A DNA stretch of 64,000 bases from Akkermansiaceae bacterium UBA5020. Lineage in GTDB: Bacteria > Verrucomicrobiota > Verrucomicrobiia > Verrucomicrobiales > DEV007. The stretch covers positions 1 to 64,000 of the forward strand of contig DGXY01000069.1 of assembly GCA_002396885.1 (NCBI GenBank), written 5' to 3'. The notes beneath the pieces were generated by a model, which was given only the letters and a program-made list of their open reading frames with translations, was not told the DNA's origin and searched no databases. The position numbers and the translations under genes are program-made. Below are positions 53,563 through 61,476 of this stretch, piece after piece; positions within the stretch are counted from its first letter, which is position 1, and each line of letters starts with the position of its first letter.

Positions 53563-53754
53563 TCAGCGGGCACAGTGGTCGCAGCTTTTGCAGCAGGCGG
53601 AGCCGCCTTTTTCGCAACAAGCCTCCTTGCCGCCATGGCAGCAGCAGGACTGTTTGGCGCAGCAGCCCTTGCCACCGGTGGTGACACAGGAGCTGAGGGT
53701 GAGCATGGCGACGCCGGAGGCGGCGACGAGGAGCAGGTTTCGCAGGGTATTCAT
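53563..53754 (-). CDS. Cys-rich putative metal-binding lipoprotein
   Basis: 63 residues. A lipoprotein signal peptide has the lipobox LSSC (about residues 20-23), then 11 more Cys follow in CC pairs and a CCC cluster (GKGCCAKQSCCCHGGKEACC, SACCKSCDHC). It resembles a secreted metallothionein-like protein and would sit on the envelope facing the periplasm. It is the first of three Cys-rich proteins of the metal island, downstream of the small CCxxC protein gene. Copper or other soft-metal binding is inferred. A TTTGTCAGG word lies in its upstream gap (53783-53791). Confidence 0.7.
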   Translation of the reverse strand: MNTLRNLLLVAASGVAMLTLSSCVTTGGKGCCAKQSCCCHGGKEACCEKGGSACCKSCDHCAR

Positions 53755-53807
53755 GGTTCTTTTGTTTTCTTTTTATGGTGTGTTTGTCAGGCGAAGGATC
53801 GGACCGC

Positions 53808-54035
53808 TCAGGGGAGTTTGGCGAGGTACTTCGCGGGATTCTTCTCGAACTTGGGCACGCAGGCTTTGCAGCAGAATTTGATCTCCTGCCCGTCGTAGAC
53901 CTTGGTGACGACTTTGCCCATCGAGCCGAGTTCGTTGTCGGTGACGAGGCAATTATTCAGGGGGTATTTCTTGGTGGCGAAAGCCGCGGTGAGGAAGAGG
54001 GCCGAGACGGCCGCCAGGGTCAGGATCGTTTTCAT
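53808..54035 (-). CDS. Small periplasmic CCxxC metal-binding-like protein, copy 1
   Basis: 75 residues with a signal peptide (MKTILTLAAVSALFLTAAFA). The mature part has CLVTDNELGSMGKV, then VYDGQEIKFCCKACVPKFEK, where the CCxxC and an upstream Cys could bind copper or another metal. The layout is like a TRASH/YHS-type zinc-ribbon. Its paralog at 59197-59424 differs at few mature positions. ATG 54035 opens the signal peptide, although the frame is open upstream. Confidence 0.8.
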   Translation of the reverse strand: MKTILTLAAVSALFLTAAFATKKYPLNNCLVTDNELGSMGKVVTKVYDGQEIKFCCKACVPKFEKNPAKYLAKLP

Positions 54036-54067
54036 GGATTTGATGGTTTCGATGATTGGGTTGTCTG

Positions 54068-56131
54068 TTAGAAGCGGAAGCTGATGCCTCCGCCAAAGCC
54101 GTGGTCCGAGTGGAATTCGGAGATGAGGGAAAATTGTTTGGTGAGGAGATACTCGGCGCCAGCCGACCACTCCCACTCGCTGCCGGTGTCGTAATCGACT
54201 CCGCCGAAGATCGAGAGGCGGTCGGTGAGCTGGAGGGTTTTGCCAAGGCCGAAGCGGAACTCTCCCTCGCTGTCGACCTGGGCGAAGCTGTCGATGAGGT
54301 AGGGCAGCCGATACTCGACCCCGCCGAAGGCCCGGTCGACTTCGTCGTGGTGGTTGGTGAGACGGGCCCCGAGAACGGTGGAGAAATTCGGATCGAAGTA
54401 GCGTCGCCACGCGAGATCGATCTCGTAATGGGGATGATCAAAACTGAAATCGTGCCAGCCGATGTCCCACATCGCATAGTAGTCGTTACGGGCATTCATG
54501 AGAGAGGTCATCCCCATGCTCATGTGGGTCTGGAAGGAGCCCGCCGCCATGAAGTGGAAAGGATTATCGTCGTGCTCGCCGAAATCTGGGACGTGATCCG
54601 GGCCCTGCTCCTCGTAGGAGAAGATTCGAGCCATGCCCATATGCATGTGATAGAGGAGGTGACAGTGGAAGAGCCAGTCGCCGCTCTCGTTGGCTTCGAA
54701 CTCGATCGTGCGTTTGCCCATGGGCGGCAGATCGACGGTGTGCTTGAGCGGCGCGTCAGAGAGTTCCCGCGAGTCGAGGACGCGGAAGAAATGACCGTGG
54801 AGATGGAGCGGGTGGTGCATCATCGTGTCGTTGATCAGCTCGAGACGCAGCACCTCACCGCGTTTGATCTGGATGATCCCGTCCTCAGCCATGGTCTTGC
54901 CGTTGAAGGACCAGACGTATCGCTCCATGTCCCCGGTGAGGCGGAGCTCGAGGCTGCGGCGGGGTAGGGCGGGGTCGAGCTGCGTCGAGGCGGTGGAACG
55001 GAGGCGGGCGTAGGGCGGCAGGGGACGCTCGGGCTCGGAGGCGAGGGCGTCGTCGTCGTTCGCGGGGATCTCCGCATCGTCCTCCTCCAGCGCAGCGAGG
55101 AGGTGATCGTCCATGTTGTAGAGGTTCGGCCGGGGAATCTCAGGGGCGAGGTGCTCCTCACCCTGACCGAACCACACCGAGGCGTGGCCCGAGCCGTCCT
55201 GTGAAGTCGCGCGAAGCTCCCATCTCCCGGCCGGCGGCACGTTGACGAGAACGTCGTAGGTTTCGGCCATGCCGACGAGAAGGCGGTTCACTTGGATGGG
55301 TTTCACGGAGGGGCCGTCGGCCGCGACGATGCGGAGGGGGCCGGTCGCGGATTGCAGATAAAAATAGGTCGAGGCCCCGGCGTTGATGAAGCGCAGCCGC
55401 ACGGTTTCGCCGTTTTGGGCGGCAGATTCGAAAGAACGTTTTCCGTTCGCGAGGAAGGCGCCGTAGGCGACGTCGGAGACATCCATCGCTGGCATGCGGG
55501 ATTTCTCGCGCTCCCAAAACGACGACAACTCCCCGGCCTTCGCGGCCCCGAAGACGCTCTGTGTCGAACCCTTCTTGAAGGCATACCAAGGGTTGCCACT
55601 CATGAGTGTGCGCATGACCTCGTCGGGCCGCTCGAGGGTCCAGTCGGAAAGGACGATGACCTCGTCGCGATCGGCACGTTCCACCACGCCGCCGCGCGGC
55701 TCGACGACGATGGAGCCATAGACGCCGCTCTGCTCCTGGAGGCCGGTGTGGCTGTGATACCAGTAGGTGCCGACGTGCCGGAGCTTGAATTCATAGGTGT
55801 GGGTCTTGCCCGGCTCGATCGGGGGTGTCGTCACATAGGGCACTCCGTCCTGCTGGTTGGGGAGGAGGAGGCCGTGCCAGTGAATCGAGGTTTCCTCGCG
55901 CTTCAGGCGATTGGTCACCCGGATGCGGGCGAAATCCCCTTCGCGGAAGCGCAAGGTCGGGCCGGGGATGCCTCCATTGACGGTGAGCGCGAGACCCGTG
56001 CGCAGCGAGGCGTCGGGCGACCAACGCTCTTCGGCGATCTCGAGCGCGTAATCGACGAGGTCGGCGTGGGCGGGCTGGGAGGATGTGATGACGAATGAGA
56101 AAAGAAGAAGGAGGAGAGCGTGATTCTTCAT
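54068..56131 (-). CDS. Multicopper oxidase fused to an outer-membrane barrel (CopA-CopB-like)
   Basis: 687 residues with a signal peptide. The multicopper oxidase part (about 25-500) has the type-2/3 sites HWHG (His84, His86), YHSH (His126, His128), HHPLHLHGH (about 437) and HCHLLYHMHMG (about 488), the last being the Cys of the type-1 site. Residues about 530-687 look like a CopB-type beta-barrel (AWRRYFDPNFSTVLGARL, GVEYRLPYLID, GGVDYDTGSEWEWSAGAEYL) ending in aromatic GGGISFRF. In proteobacteria CopA and CopB are separate genes. It oxidises Cu(I) or phenols and would be anchored in the outer membrane. It starts 125 bp after the Cys-rich gene. Confidence 0.88.
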   Translation of the reverse strand: MKNHALLLLLFSFVITSSQPAHADLVDYALEIAEERWSPDASLRTGLALTVNGGIPGPTLRFREGDFARIRVTNRLKREETSIHWHGLLLPNQQDGVPYVTTPPIEPGKTHTYEFKLRHVGTYWYHSHTGLQEQSGVYGSIVVEPRGGVVERADRDEVIVLSDWTLERPDEVMRTLMSGNPWYAFKKGSTQSVFGAAKAGELSSFWEREKSRMPAMDVSDVAYGAFLANGKRSFESAAQNGETVRLRFINAGASTYFYLQSATGPLRIVAADGPSVKPIQVNRLLVGMAETYDVLVNVPPAGRWELRATSQDGSGHASVWFGQGEEHLAPEIPRPNLYNMDDHLLAALEEDDAEIPANDDDALASEPERPLPPYARLRSTASTQLDPALPRRSLELRLTGDMERYVWSFNGKTMAEDGIIQIKRGEVLRLELINDTMMHHPLHLHGHFFRVLDSRELSDAPLKHTVDLPPMGKRTIEFEANESGDWLFHCHLLYHMHMGMARIFSYEEQGPDHVPDFGEHDDNPFHFMAAGSFQTHMSMGMTSLMNARNDYYAMWDIGWHDFSFDHPHYEIDLAWRRYFDPNFSTVLGARLTNHHDEVDRAFGGVEYRLPYLIDSFAQVDSEGEFRFGLGKTLQLTDRLSIFGGVDYDTGSEWEWSAGAEYLLTKQFSLISEFHSDHGFGGGISFRF

Positions 56132-56200
56132 GATGAATGCGTCATGGAGGAGGAAGGAATGCGGGCGCACGAATCGCGCACGAATCCATGGAGGATTTCT

Positions 56201-56217
56201 GACCTTGAAAAAAGGTC
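56201..56217. terminator. Weak hairpin between the Cys-rich gene and the oxidase gene
   Basis: GACCTT and AAGGTC form a 6-bp stem with a 5-nt A-rich loop, 40 bp past the Cys-rich gene stop. It may reduce read-through or be a chance hairpin. No clear U-tract follows. Confidence 0.25.
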
Positions 56218-56256
56218 TCCCGAATGGCGGCCGACGGAGGGCCAGACGATGTCGCC

Positions 56257-56652
56257 TCAAATGAGAAAACGCTGCTGCATGGCGAGACGCAGCCGCGGCG
56301 GTGAGTGCAGCGAGGTCCCTCGCTCGAACCGAATAACCCCGAAGTAGGGCTCTTGGAAACTTTTCCGTTCTGCCGGGGAGGTGGAAAGCGCTTGAACCCG
56401 TGCGGTCGCCATGGCCTTGGGAATCCCGGCCGGAGTTTCCCCCTTGCGTGGGGATTTGATCTGGCAAGCGCAGCTGTGGGAGTGGTTCGCGGGTTCTTCC
56501 CTGGACGCTTTTACGCTTTCGGAGCAGCAGCAGGCGGGCGCGGTCTCCTTCAGACAACACGACTCGCCGGAACGGGAGGCGGCGCAGGTCGACTCAGGAA
56601 TCGCGAGAGCGAAGCCCAGGAGAAAGATCAGTTCCTGAGTGAAGTGCCTCAT
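56257..56652 (-). CDS. Cys-rich exported protein of the metal island
   Basis: 131 residues. The signal peptide (MRHFTQELIFLLGFALAIPE) is followed by clusters SGESCCLKETAPACCCSES and SHSCACQIKS (8 Cys), then a basic C-terminal half without Cys. I do not know the family. Position, signal and Cys-pairs suggest a soft-metal chaperone or sink near the oxidase. It is 39 bp downstream of the P-type ATPase on the same strand and is probably co-transcribed. Confidence 0.65.
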   Translation of the reverse strand: MRHFTQELIFLLGFALAIPESTCAASRSGESCCLKETAPACCCSESVKASREEPANHSHSCACQIKSPRKGETPAGIPKAMATARVQALSTSPAERKSFQEPYFGVIRFERGTSLHSPPRLRLAMQQRFLI

Positions 56653-56691
56653 GTTATCGATTGGAAGGTTAGGTCAACGGCGCACCGGCTG

Positions 56692-59061
56692 TCAACTTTT
56701 GACTGGTTCCCTTCCGCCGAGACGGATGTGACGCAAGCGTAGCGCATTGGCGATGACGGAGACCGATGACAGGGACATCGCGGCTCCGGCGATGATGGGA
56801 CTGAGCAAGGTTCCAGTCAGAGGATAGAGAACTCCCGCTGCGACGGGAATCCCGAGCGCGTTGTAGACGAAGGCGAAGAAGAGATTCTGGCGGATGTTGC
56901 GCATCACTGCCCGGCTGATCTCCAAGGCCCGGCCGATCCCGGCGAGATCGCCTTTCACAAGGGTGATTCCCGCGCTCTCGATGGCCACGTCCGTGCCCGT
57001 TCCCATGGCGATGCCGACATGCGCTTCCGCCAAAGCCGGCGCGTCGTTGATGCCGTCTCCGGCCATGGCAACGATGCGCCCCTGACTTTTCAATTCGCGG
57101 ACGAGGAGGATCTTGTCCTCGGGGCTGAGTCCTGCCCGGACCTCGTCAATCCCCAGCGTGCTGCCGACCGCTTCGGCGGTTCGCTGATTGTCGCCCGTCG
57201 CCATGATGATACGAATGCCCCGATGGTGAAGCGCAGCGATGGCGGACGGGGTCGATTCTTTGATCGGATCGGAGATGCCGAGGAGCCCCAAGGCACGGTC
57301 TCCAGAGGCGACCCAGACCACCGTTTGCGCCATCCCCTCGAGGCGCGCCGCCTCCGAGGTGAGTTCATCCGTGATGCTCACCGTGTGGTCGCGCAGGAAA
57401 TCAGCCTTGCCCACCAAGGCACGCGTTCCCTCAATTCGGCCGGAAACTCCGCCACCGGTGGTGGACTCGAAGTCGAAGACCTCGGGAAGCGAGAGTCCTT
57501 TGTCTCTCGCCTCGTCGACGATGGCGCGCGCCAGCGGATGTTCGGAACCGACCTCCAAAGCGGCGGCGAAGGCGAGCATGCGGTCGGCGTCCTCTCCCTT
57601 CGCGGCGATCCGACTGGTGAGATGCGGTTTGCCGGCGGTGAGGGTTCCCGTTTTGTCGGTGATGAGAGTATCGACCCGCCCGGCTGTTTCGAGGGCTTCG
57701 GCGTTCTTGATGAGGATGCCCGCCTGCGCCGCTCGTCCCACCCCGACCATGATGGACATGGGGGTCGCAAGACCGAGGGCACAAGGGCAGGCGATGATGA
57801 GGACGGCGACGGCATTGACAAGGGCAAAAGCGAAGGCCGGATCCGGTCCCCAGACGGCCCAGATCACGAAGGTGACGAGAGCAATGAGGACGACCGCCGG
57901 AACAAAATATCCCGCCACGGTGTCGGCGAGTTTCTGGATCGGAGCGCGGCTTCTCTGCGCCTCGTTCACCATGTGGACGATCCGGGATAGCAGGGTATCG
58001 CCACCCACTTTCTCGGCACGCATGAGAAAGGCGCCCGTCTGATTGACGGTGGCACCAATGACGGTGTCCCCCTCGGCCTTCGCGACCGGCATCGGTTCGC
58101 CGGTGATCATTGACTCGTCGATGTTGCTCCTTCCCGCCGTGACGACTCCGTCGATGGGTATTTTTTCGCCCGGCCGGACCCGTAGGATATCACCGATCTG
58201 AAGCTGATCGATCGGCACTTCCTCCTCCTGATTATCCCTGAGGCGGTGGGCCGTCTTTGCGGCGAGACCGAGGAGGGCCTGAATGGCTTGGCCCGTTCGG
58301 CTACGGGCCTTCGCTTCGAGGAGTTGTCCCAAGAGGACGAGAACGGTGATGACGGCAGCCGCCTCGAAATAGAGTCCGATTTCGCCATGGCTGCGGAAGG
58401 AATCCGGGAACAGGCCCGGCGCGATCACCGCCACCGCGCTGAATAGATAAGCCGCCCCGACTCCCACGCCAATGAGGGTGAACATATTGGGGCTTCGATT
58501 CACGAGCGAGCGCCAAGCCTTGGCGAAAAAGCCCCACCCTGCCCAGAGCACGACCGGAGTCGCCAAGGCGAACTCGATCCACTTCGAGACGGACCGGGGA
58601 AGAAAATCATGCAAGCTCCACGAGGGAAACATGCCGCTCATCGCGAGAAGGAATGCCGGGAGGGTCAGGGCGATCCCGATCCTGAACTTTTGGGAGAGAC
58701 TGCGGATCTCGTGAGCCTGATGATCGTCGCTTTCATCGATCGGCATCTTGAGTTCCAGAGGCATTCCACAGATCGGGCAATCACCCGAATGATCCTGGGC
58801 GATCCCCGGATGCATCGGACAAGTATAGACAGCGCCAGTGCCTTGCGCTGGTCTCCAGACGGGGTTGTGCTCGAGAGCCATGCCGCACTTGGGGCAATCG
58901 CCGGGTAGGTCGGAGGTGACACCGGGGCACATCGGGCAGAAAAATTTCGACACGGCAAGAGTCCCCCGCTTCTCCGGATCCACGTGATCAGCGACTAGAC
59001 AGCAGGGTTTTGGTTCGACGGGTTCCGGTTTTTTCCCGGGATGATCGCAACACGTTTTCAT
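56692..59061 (-). CDS. P1B-type copper-transporting ATPase with two N-terminal CPxCG metal-binding modules
   Basis: 789 residues. The N-terminus has CCDHP and CCLV pairs, then two heavy-metal modules ([20 protein letters not shown] at about 42-61 and CPMHPG...CPICGM at about 80-98). Eight membrane helices follow, with the intramembrane CPC in [13 protein letters not shown] in [20 protein letters not shown] and [10 protein letters not shown]. The CPC, HP and TGE motifs fit the P1B-1 copper group, which exports Cu(I) to the periplasm. The start at 59061 is preferred to an upstream in-frame GTG at 59124. It belongs to the operon running toward the oxidase. Confidence 0.93.
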   Translation of the reverse strand: MKTCCDHPGKKPEPVEPKPCCLVADHVDPEKRGTLAVSKFFCPMCPGVTSDLPGDCPKCGMALEHNPVWRPAQGTGAVYTCPMHPGIAQDHSGDCPICGMPLELKMPIDESDDHQAHEIRSLSQKFRIGIALTLPAFLLAMSGMFPSWSLHDFLPRSVSKWIEFALATPVVLWAGWGFFAKAWRSLVNRSPNMFTLIGVGVGAAYLFSAVAVIAPGLFPDSFRSHGEIGLYFEAAAVITVLVLLGQLLEAKARSRTGQAIQALLGLAAKTAHRLRDNQEEEVPIDQLQIGDILRVRPGEKIPIDGVVTAGRSNIDESMITGEPMPVAKAEGDTVIGATVNQTGAFLMRAEKVGGDTLLSRIVHMVNEAQRSRAPIQKLADTVAGYFVPAVVLIALVTFVIWAVWGPDPAFAFALVNAVAVLIIACPCALGLATPMSIMVGVGRAAQAGILIKNAEALETAGRVDTLITDKTGTLTAGKPHLTSRIAAKGEDADRMLAFAAALEVGSEHPLARAIVDEARDKGLSLPEVFDFESTTGGGVSGRIEGTRALVGKADFLRDHTVSITDELTSEAARLEGMAQTVVWVASGDRALGLLGISDPIKESTPSAIAALHHRGIRIIMATGDNQRTAEAVGSTLGIDEVRAGLSPEDKILLVRELKSQGRIVAMAGDGINDAPALAEAHVGIAMGTGTDVAIESAGITLVKGDLAGIGRALEISRAVMRNIRQNLFFAFVYNALGIPVAAGVLYPLTGTLLSPIIAGAAMSLSSVSVIANALRLRHIRLGGREPVKS

Positions 59062-59196
59062 GACGGTTTTGCAGAACAACCTGAGGCAGGGAGGGCCTCC
59101 CCACCATGGGGTAATACCCTCCATCCGAGGACTCGAGGGCCCCGCCGCAAGCGCGGGCGGCTTCCGGCGGGGTTTGCTTTGGGTCGATGCGCGGAT

Positions 59197-59424
59197 TCAG
59201 TTCAGCTTCGAGAGATACTTGGCCTGGTTCTTTTCGAATTTTCCGACGCAGGGTTTGCAGCAGAATTTGATCTCCTGCCCGTCGTAGACTTTGGTAATGA
59301 CCTTGCCCATCGAGCCGAGTTCGTTGTCGGTGACGAGACAGGTTTTGAGGTGGTAGGGTTTCGCGGCAAGGGAGATCCCGGCGGCGAGAACGAGGGTGGA
59401 GAGGATGATGAGGGCGGATTTCAT
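59197..59424 (-). CDS. Small periplasmic CCxxC metal-binding-like protein, copy 2
   Basis: 75 residues with a signal peptide (MKSALIILSTLVLAAGISLA). The mature part is a near copy of the protein at 53808-54035 (CLVTDNELGSMGKV then VYDGQEIKFCCKPCVGKFEK). It starts the gene run that leads to the ATPase. Upstream lies the shared motif (59478-59524), which suggests sigma-dependent expression. ATG 59424 opens the signal peptide. Confidence 0.8.
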   Translation of the reverse strand: MKSALIILSTLVLAAGISLAAKPYHLKTCLVTDNELGSMGKVITKVYDGQEIKFCCKPCVGKFEKNQAKYLSKLN

Positions 59425-59477
59425 GACTTGGTTCGTTGGATCTTGTAATTGTTGAAGGCAGGCCCAGAAAGGGCCGT

Positions 59478-59524
59478 CACCGAGTGCAACGCCGCTCGAC
59501 CTAGAATCCCTCCACAATCGTGAA
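59478..59524 (-). promoter_or_regulatory. Shared upstream motif, candidate ECF-sigma promoter (copy 1)
   Basis: On the minus strand it reads TTCAC-N6-GGAGGGAT-N11-CGGCGTTGCACTCGGTG, 54 bp from the start of the CCxxC protein. It matches the element at 61333-61379 in the same order with exactly the same spacing (plus-strand blocks of 17, 11, 8, 6 and 5 nt). GGAGGGAT may be the -35 and CGGnGTTG the -10 side of an ECF promoter. Confidence 0.6.
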
Positions 59525-59540
59525 GATTTTTTCACGTCCC

Positions 59541-60110
59541 TCAGTAGCCGGCTTTGGCGAGAGCTTCGCGAAGAGTCTGGCGTGCCCGGTAGACGCGGAC
59601 CTCCACCGCCTTCGAGCTGCATCCCAAAACCGTTGCGACCTCGGCCTGGCTCATCCCTTCGACGGTGAAGAGGAGCAGAGCCTCGCGCTGGTCCTCGGGG
59701 AGGGTGGCGATGGCCTGGTTCACGAAGGCGGACCGTTCGTGAAGGTCGGCGCTCTCGTCGGGAGAGAGATGGGAATCGACCGCTTCGATGCGAATCTCCC
59801 CGCTCTCGCTCTCCATCGGCACGGTGGGGTGGCGTTTTCGCCAGCGGGCCTGGGAGCGGGCGAGGTTGGCGGCGATGTGGAACAGGTAGGTCGAAAAGGC
59901 AGCGGTCGGTTTGTAAGTCTTGCGACTGGAGTAGAGACGGACAAAGGTCTCCTGGGTCAGGTCCATCGCGGTGGCGTGATCTCCGACCATGCGGAGGAGG
60001 AATGAAGCGACGCGGCTCCGCCAACGCGAGATGAGCTCGTTGAGGGCGAGGTCTTCGCCTCCCGCGAGTCTTAGCATCAGTGCGATGTCGGTGTCTTGGC
60101 CCGGTTCCAT
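59541..60110 (-). CDS. ECF RNA polymerase sigma factor (CnrH-like position)
   Basis: 189 residues from the ATG at 60110; a GTG at 60134 would give 197 and would overlap the preceding sensor gene. Region 2 is visible in DLTQETFVRLYSSR and SRWRSRVASFLLRMVGDHA, region 4 in LPEDQREALLLFTVEGMSQAE and VLGCSSKAVEVRVYRARQTL. The gene is third in a Y-X-H run, like cnrH. It probably activates the metal island when its anti-sigma releases it. Confidence 0.93.
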   Translation of the reverse strand: MEPGQDTDIALMLRLAGGEDLALNELISRWRSRVASFLLRMVGDHATAMDLTQETFVRLYSSRKTYKPTAAFSTYLFHIAANLARSQARWRKRHPTVPMESESGEIRIEAVDSHLSPDESADLHERSAFVNQAIATLPEDQREALLLFTVEGMSQAEVATVLGCSSKAVEVRVYRARQTLREALAKAGY

Positions 60111-60123
60111 GTCTGGAGGGGGC

Positions 60124-60609
60124 TCAGTGGCCACGATGTTCTTCCTTCGTATCGGAGGTCATCGCCAGCACTTCGGGCAGCATCGCCTCGAGGTAAGCGT
60201 CCGCTTTTTCCGGCGGCAGGGCACCCGCGGTGACGTAGATGTGGCGCAGCATCGCGATCTGGCATTCGGCGCGCAGGGCCGCCTCCTCACGCAGTGCGGC
60301 CTCCAGCTCAGGGCTGACGGATCGGCCGTCGAGGACGAGTTGCCTCACCCTCGCGCGAGCCGCGGCGATCTTCCTGCAGAACGACTCGCAAGTCGGGAGG
60401 TAGTCGAGATGCAAGGCCGAGACCTTCTCGAAATCGGAGGCGCTGAGCTGGAATTCGTGGCGCAGCCATGCGAGCTCGGGCAGCTGGGTTCCGGATTCGT
60501 GCATCCCATGTTCCGCTCCGGTCTGCGACATGGGAAGGGATCGCGAAATCACGAAACCCGCCACTGCGAGTAGGATCGACCCCGCGAGGATGAGAAGGCC
60601 CCGTTTCAT
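60124..60609 (-). CDS. Periplasmic heavy-metal sensor (CnrX-like)
   Basis: 161 residues. An N-terminal membrane anchor (GLLILAGSILLAVAGFVI) precedes a helical periplasmic domain, about 30-161. Possible metal ligands are His, Cys and Glu in EFQLSASDFEKVSALHLDYL followed by PTCESFCRKI. CnrX-type sensors (heavy-metal resistance family) bind Ni, Co or Cu and relieve an anti-sigma factor. It overlaps the anti-sigma gene by 4 bp (ATGA) and ends 13 bp before the sigma ATG. The metal is unknown; the neighbours suggest copper. Confidence 0.8.
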   Translation of the reverse strand: MKRGLLILAGSILLAVAGFVISRSLPMSQTGAEHGMHESGTQLPELAWLRHEFQLSASDFEKVSALHLDYLPTCESFCRKIAAARARVRQLVLDGRSVSPELEAALREEAALRAECQIAMLRHIYVTAGALPPEKADAYLEAMLPEVLAMTSDTKEEHRGH

Positions 60610-60926
60610 TCGTGGGTGATTTCGCTCCGGGGAGCGAGGGGATTGATGGAAGCGAGGTAAGCATCCCGCGAGGCGCCGGTGCTTTCTGGAGCGGCAATTC
60701 CGCGGCCGAGTCCGGCACCGATGAGGAGCATGGCTGCAGCGGTCACGAAGGCGGGAGCCGGTCTCGAAAGCCGGGCGAGAGCCTCCTCAAGCCACTGCAG
60801 GGGACCTATCTTTCGCTCCCGTTCGGCGATGGCGATGCGTGCCCAGATTTCCCGTTGAAAGGAGGAATCAAACTCCGGCTCCGGAGAAGATCCGCGGATC
60901 AGTTGATCGAGTTCAGGATCGTTCAT
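60606..60926 (-). CDS. One-TM putative anti-sigma factor (CnrY-like position)
   Basis: 106 residues. The cytoplasmic N-terminus (MNDPELDQLIRGSSPEPEFD, FQREIWARIAIAERER) is followed by one membrane helix (AFVTAAAMLLIGAGLGRGIA, about 65-84) and a short periplasmic tail ending PLAPRSEITHE. This is the size and layout expected of an anti-sigma tied to the sensor. The frame is open to 61082 upstream, but 60926 gives the compact protein. It overlaps the sensor gene by 4 bp. No family was recognised. Confidence 0.65.
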   Translation of the reverse strand: MNDPELDQLIRGSSPEPEFDSSFQREIWARIAIAERERKIGPLQWLEEALARLSRPAPAFVTAAAMLLIGAGLGRGIAAPESTGASRDAYLASINPLAPRSEITHE

Positions 60927-61003
60927 CGCCGACAAGAGTGGAGGTTTGAGAGAGAAAAGGCAACTCGCCAGTGTTTCTCCGACGGGTTGCCCATCACAGG
61001 TGG

Positions 61004-61285
61004 TTACTTCGAGCAGCAGGATTTCGCCGCCGGCGTCGCAGCGGGAGTGGTGTCGTGGCAGCTCGCCGCGGTCTTCCCGCAATCATCGCAGGTCGCCGAC
61101 TGGCAGCCACCTTTCGCGTCGCAGCAATTGCCGGCTTTGCAGCAATCGGCCTTTTCACAACAGGATTCGACCGAGCAGCAGGCTGCCGCGGTTTTCTCCA
61201 CCTTTTGGGCCGATCCGGCGAGGGCGATGCCGGCGGCGATGCCGGTGATGACGACGAGAGCAAGGAGGGTTTGAAGGAGTTTCAT
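61004..61285 (-). CDS. Cys-rich exported protein with candidate ECF-dependent promoter
   Basis: 93 residues. A signal peptide or anchor (LLALVVITGIAAGIALA) is followed by 14 Cys in CC pairs (ACCSVESCCEKADCCKAGNC, SATCDDCG, SCHDTTP, SCCSK). It resembles a periplasmic metallothionein-like metal sink. Upstream lies the second copy of the shared motif (61333-61379). It is 78 bp upstream of the anti-sigma gene, so it may also lead that operon. Confidence 0.75.
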   Translation of the reverse strand: MKLLQTLLALVVITGIAAGIALAGSAQKVEKTAAACCSVESCCEKADCCKAGNCCDAKGGCQSATCDDCGKTAASCHDTTPAATPAAKSCCSK

Positions 61286-61332
61286 CAGGATTTGGATTTT
61301 GGGTTTGGTTCGAGTTGAGGAACTTTAGGTTC

Positions 61333-61379
61333 CGCTGAGTCCAACTCCGTCGGCTGATCGATCCCTCCGCTTTTGTGAA
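61333..61379 (-). promoter_or_regulatory. Shared upstream motif, candidate ECF-sigma promoter (copy 2)
   Basis: On the minus strand it reads TTCAC-N6-GGAGGGAT-N11-CGGAGTTGGACTCAGCG, 48 bp from the Cys-rich gene start. The plus-strand blocks keep the same lengths as in copy 1 (59478-59524). The N6 and N11 spacers differ freely in sequence while the blocks are kept, which argues for function. Confidence 0.6.
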
Positions 61380-61476
61380 AAAAACTCTTAAATCAGGGCA
61401 TGGCATGAAGAACAGCCGGATGATCCGGTGGAAAGTCGTGGGCAGAGTCCCCGGAATGAGTATCATTCAGCCGCTC

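Noticed and set aside
59062..59196. A third copy of the shared GGAGGGAT motif ahead of the ATPase gene
   Set aside because: Only GGAGGGTA is present; the TTCAC and CGGnGTTG blocks and the spacing do not match.
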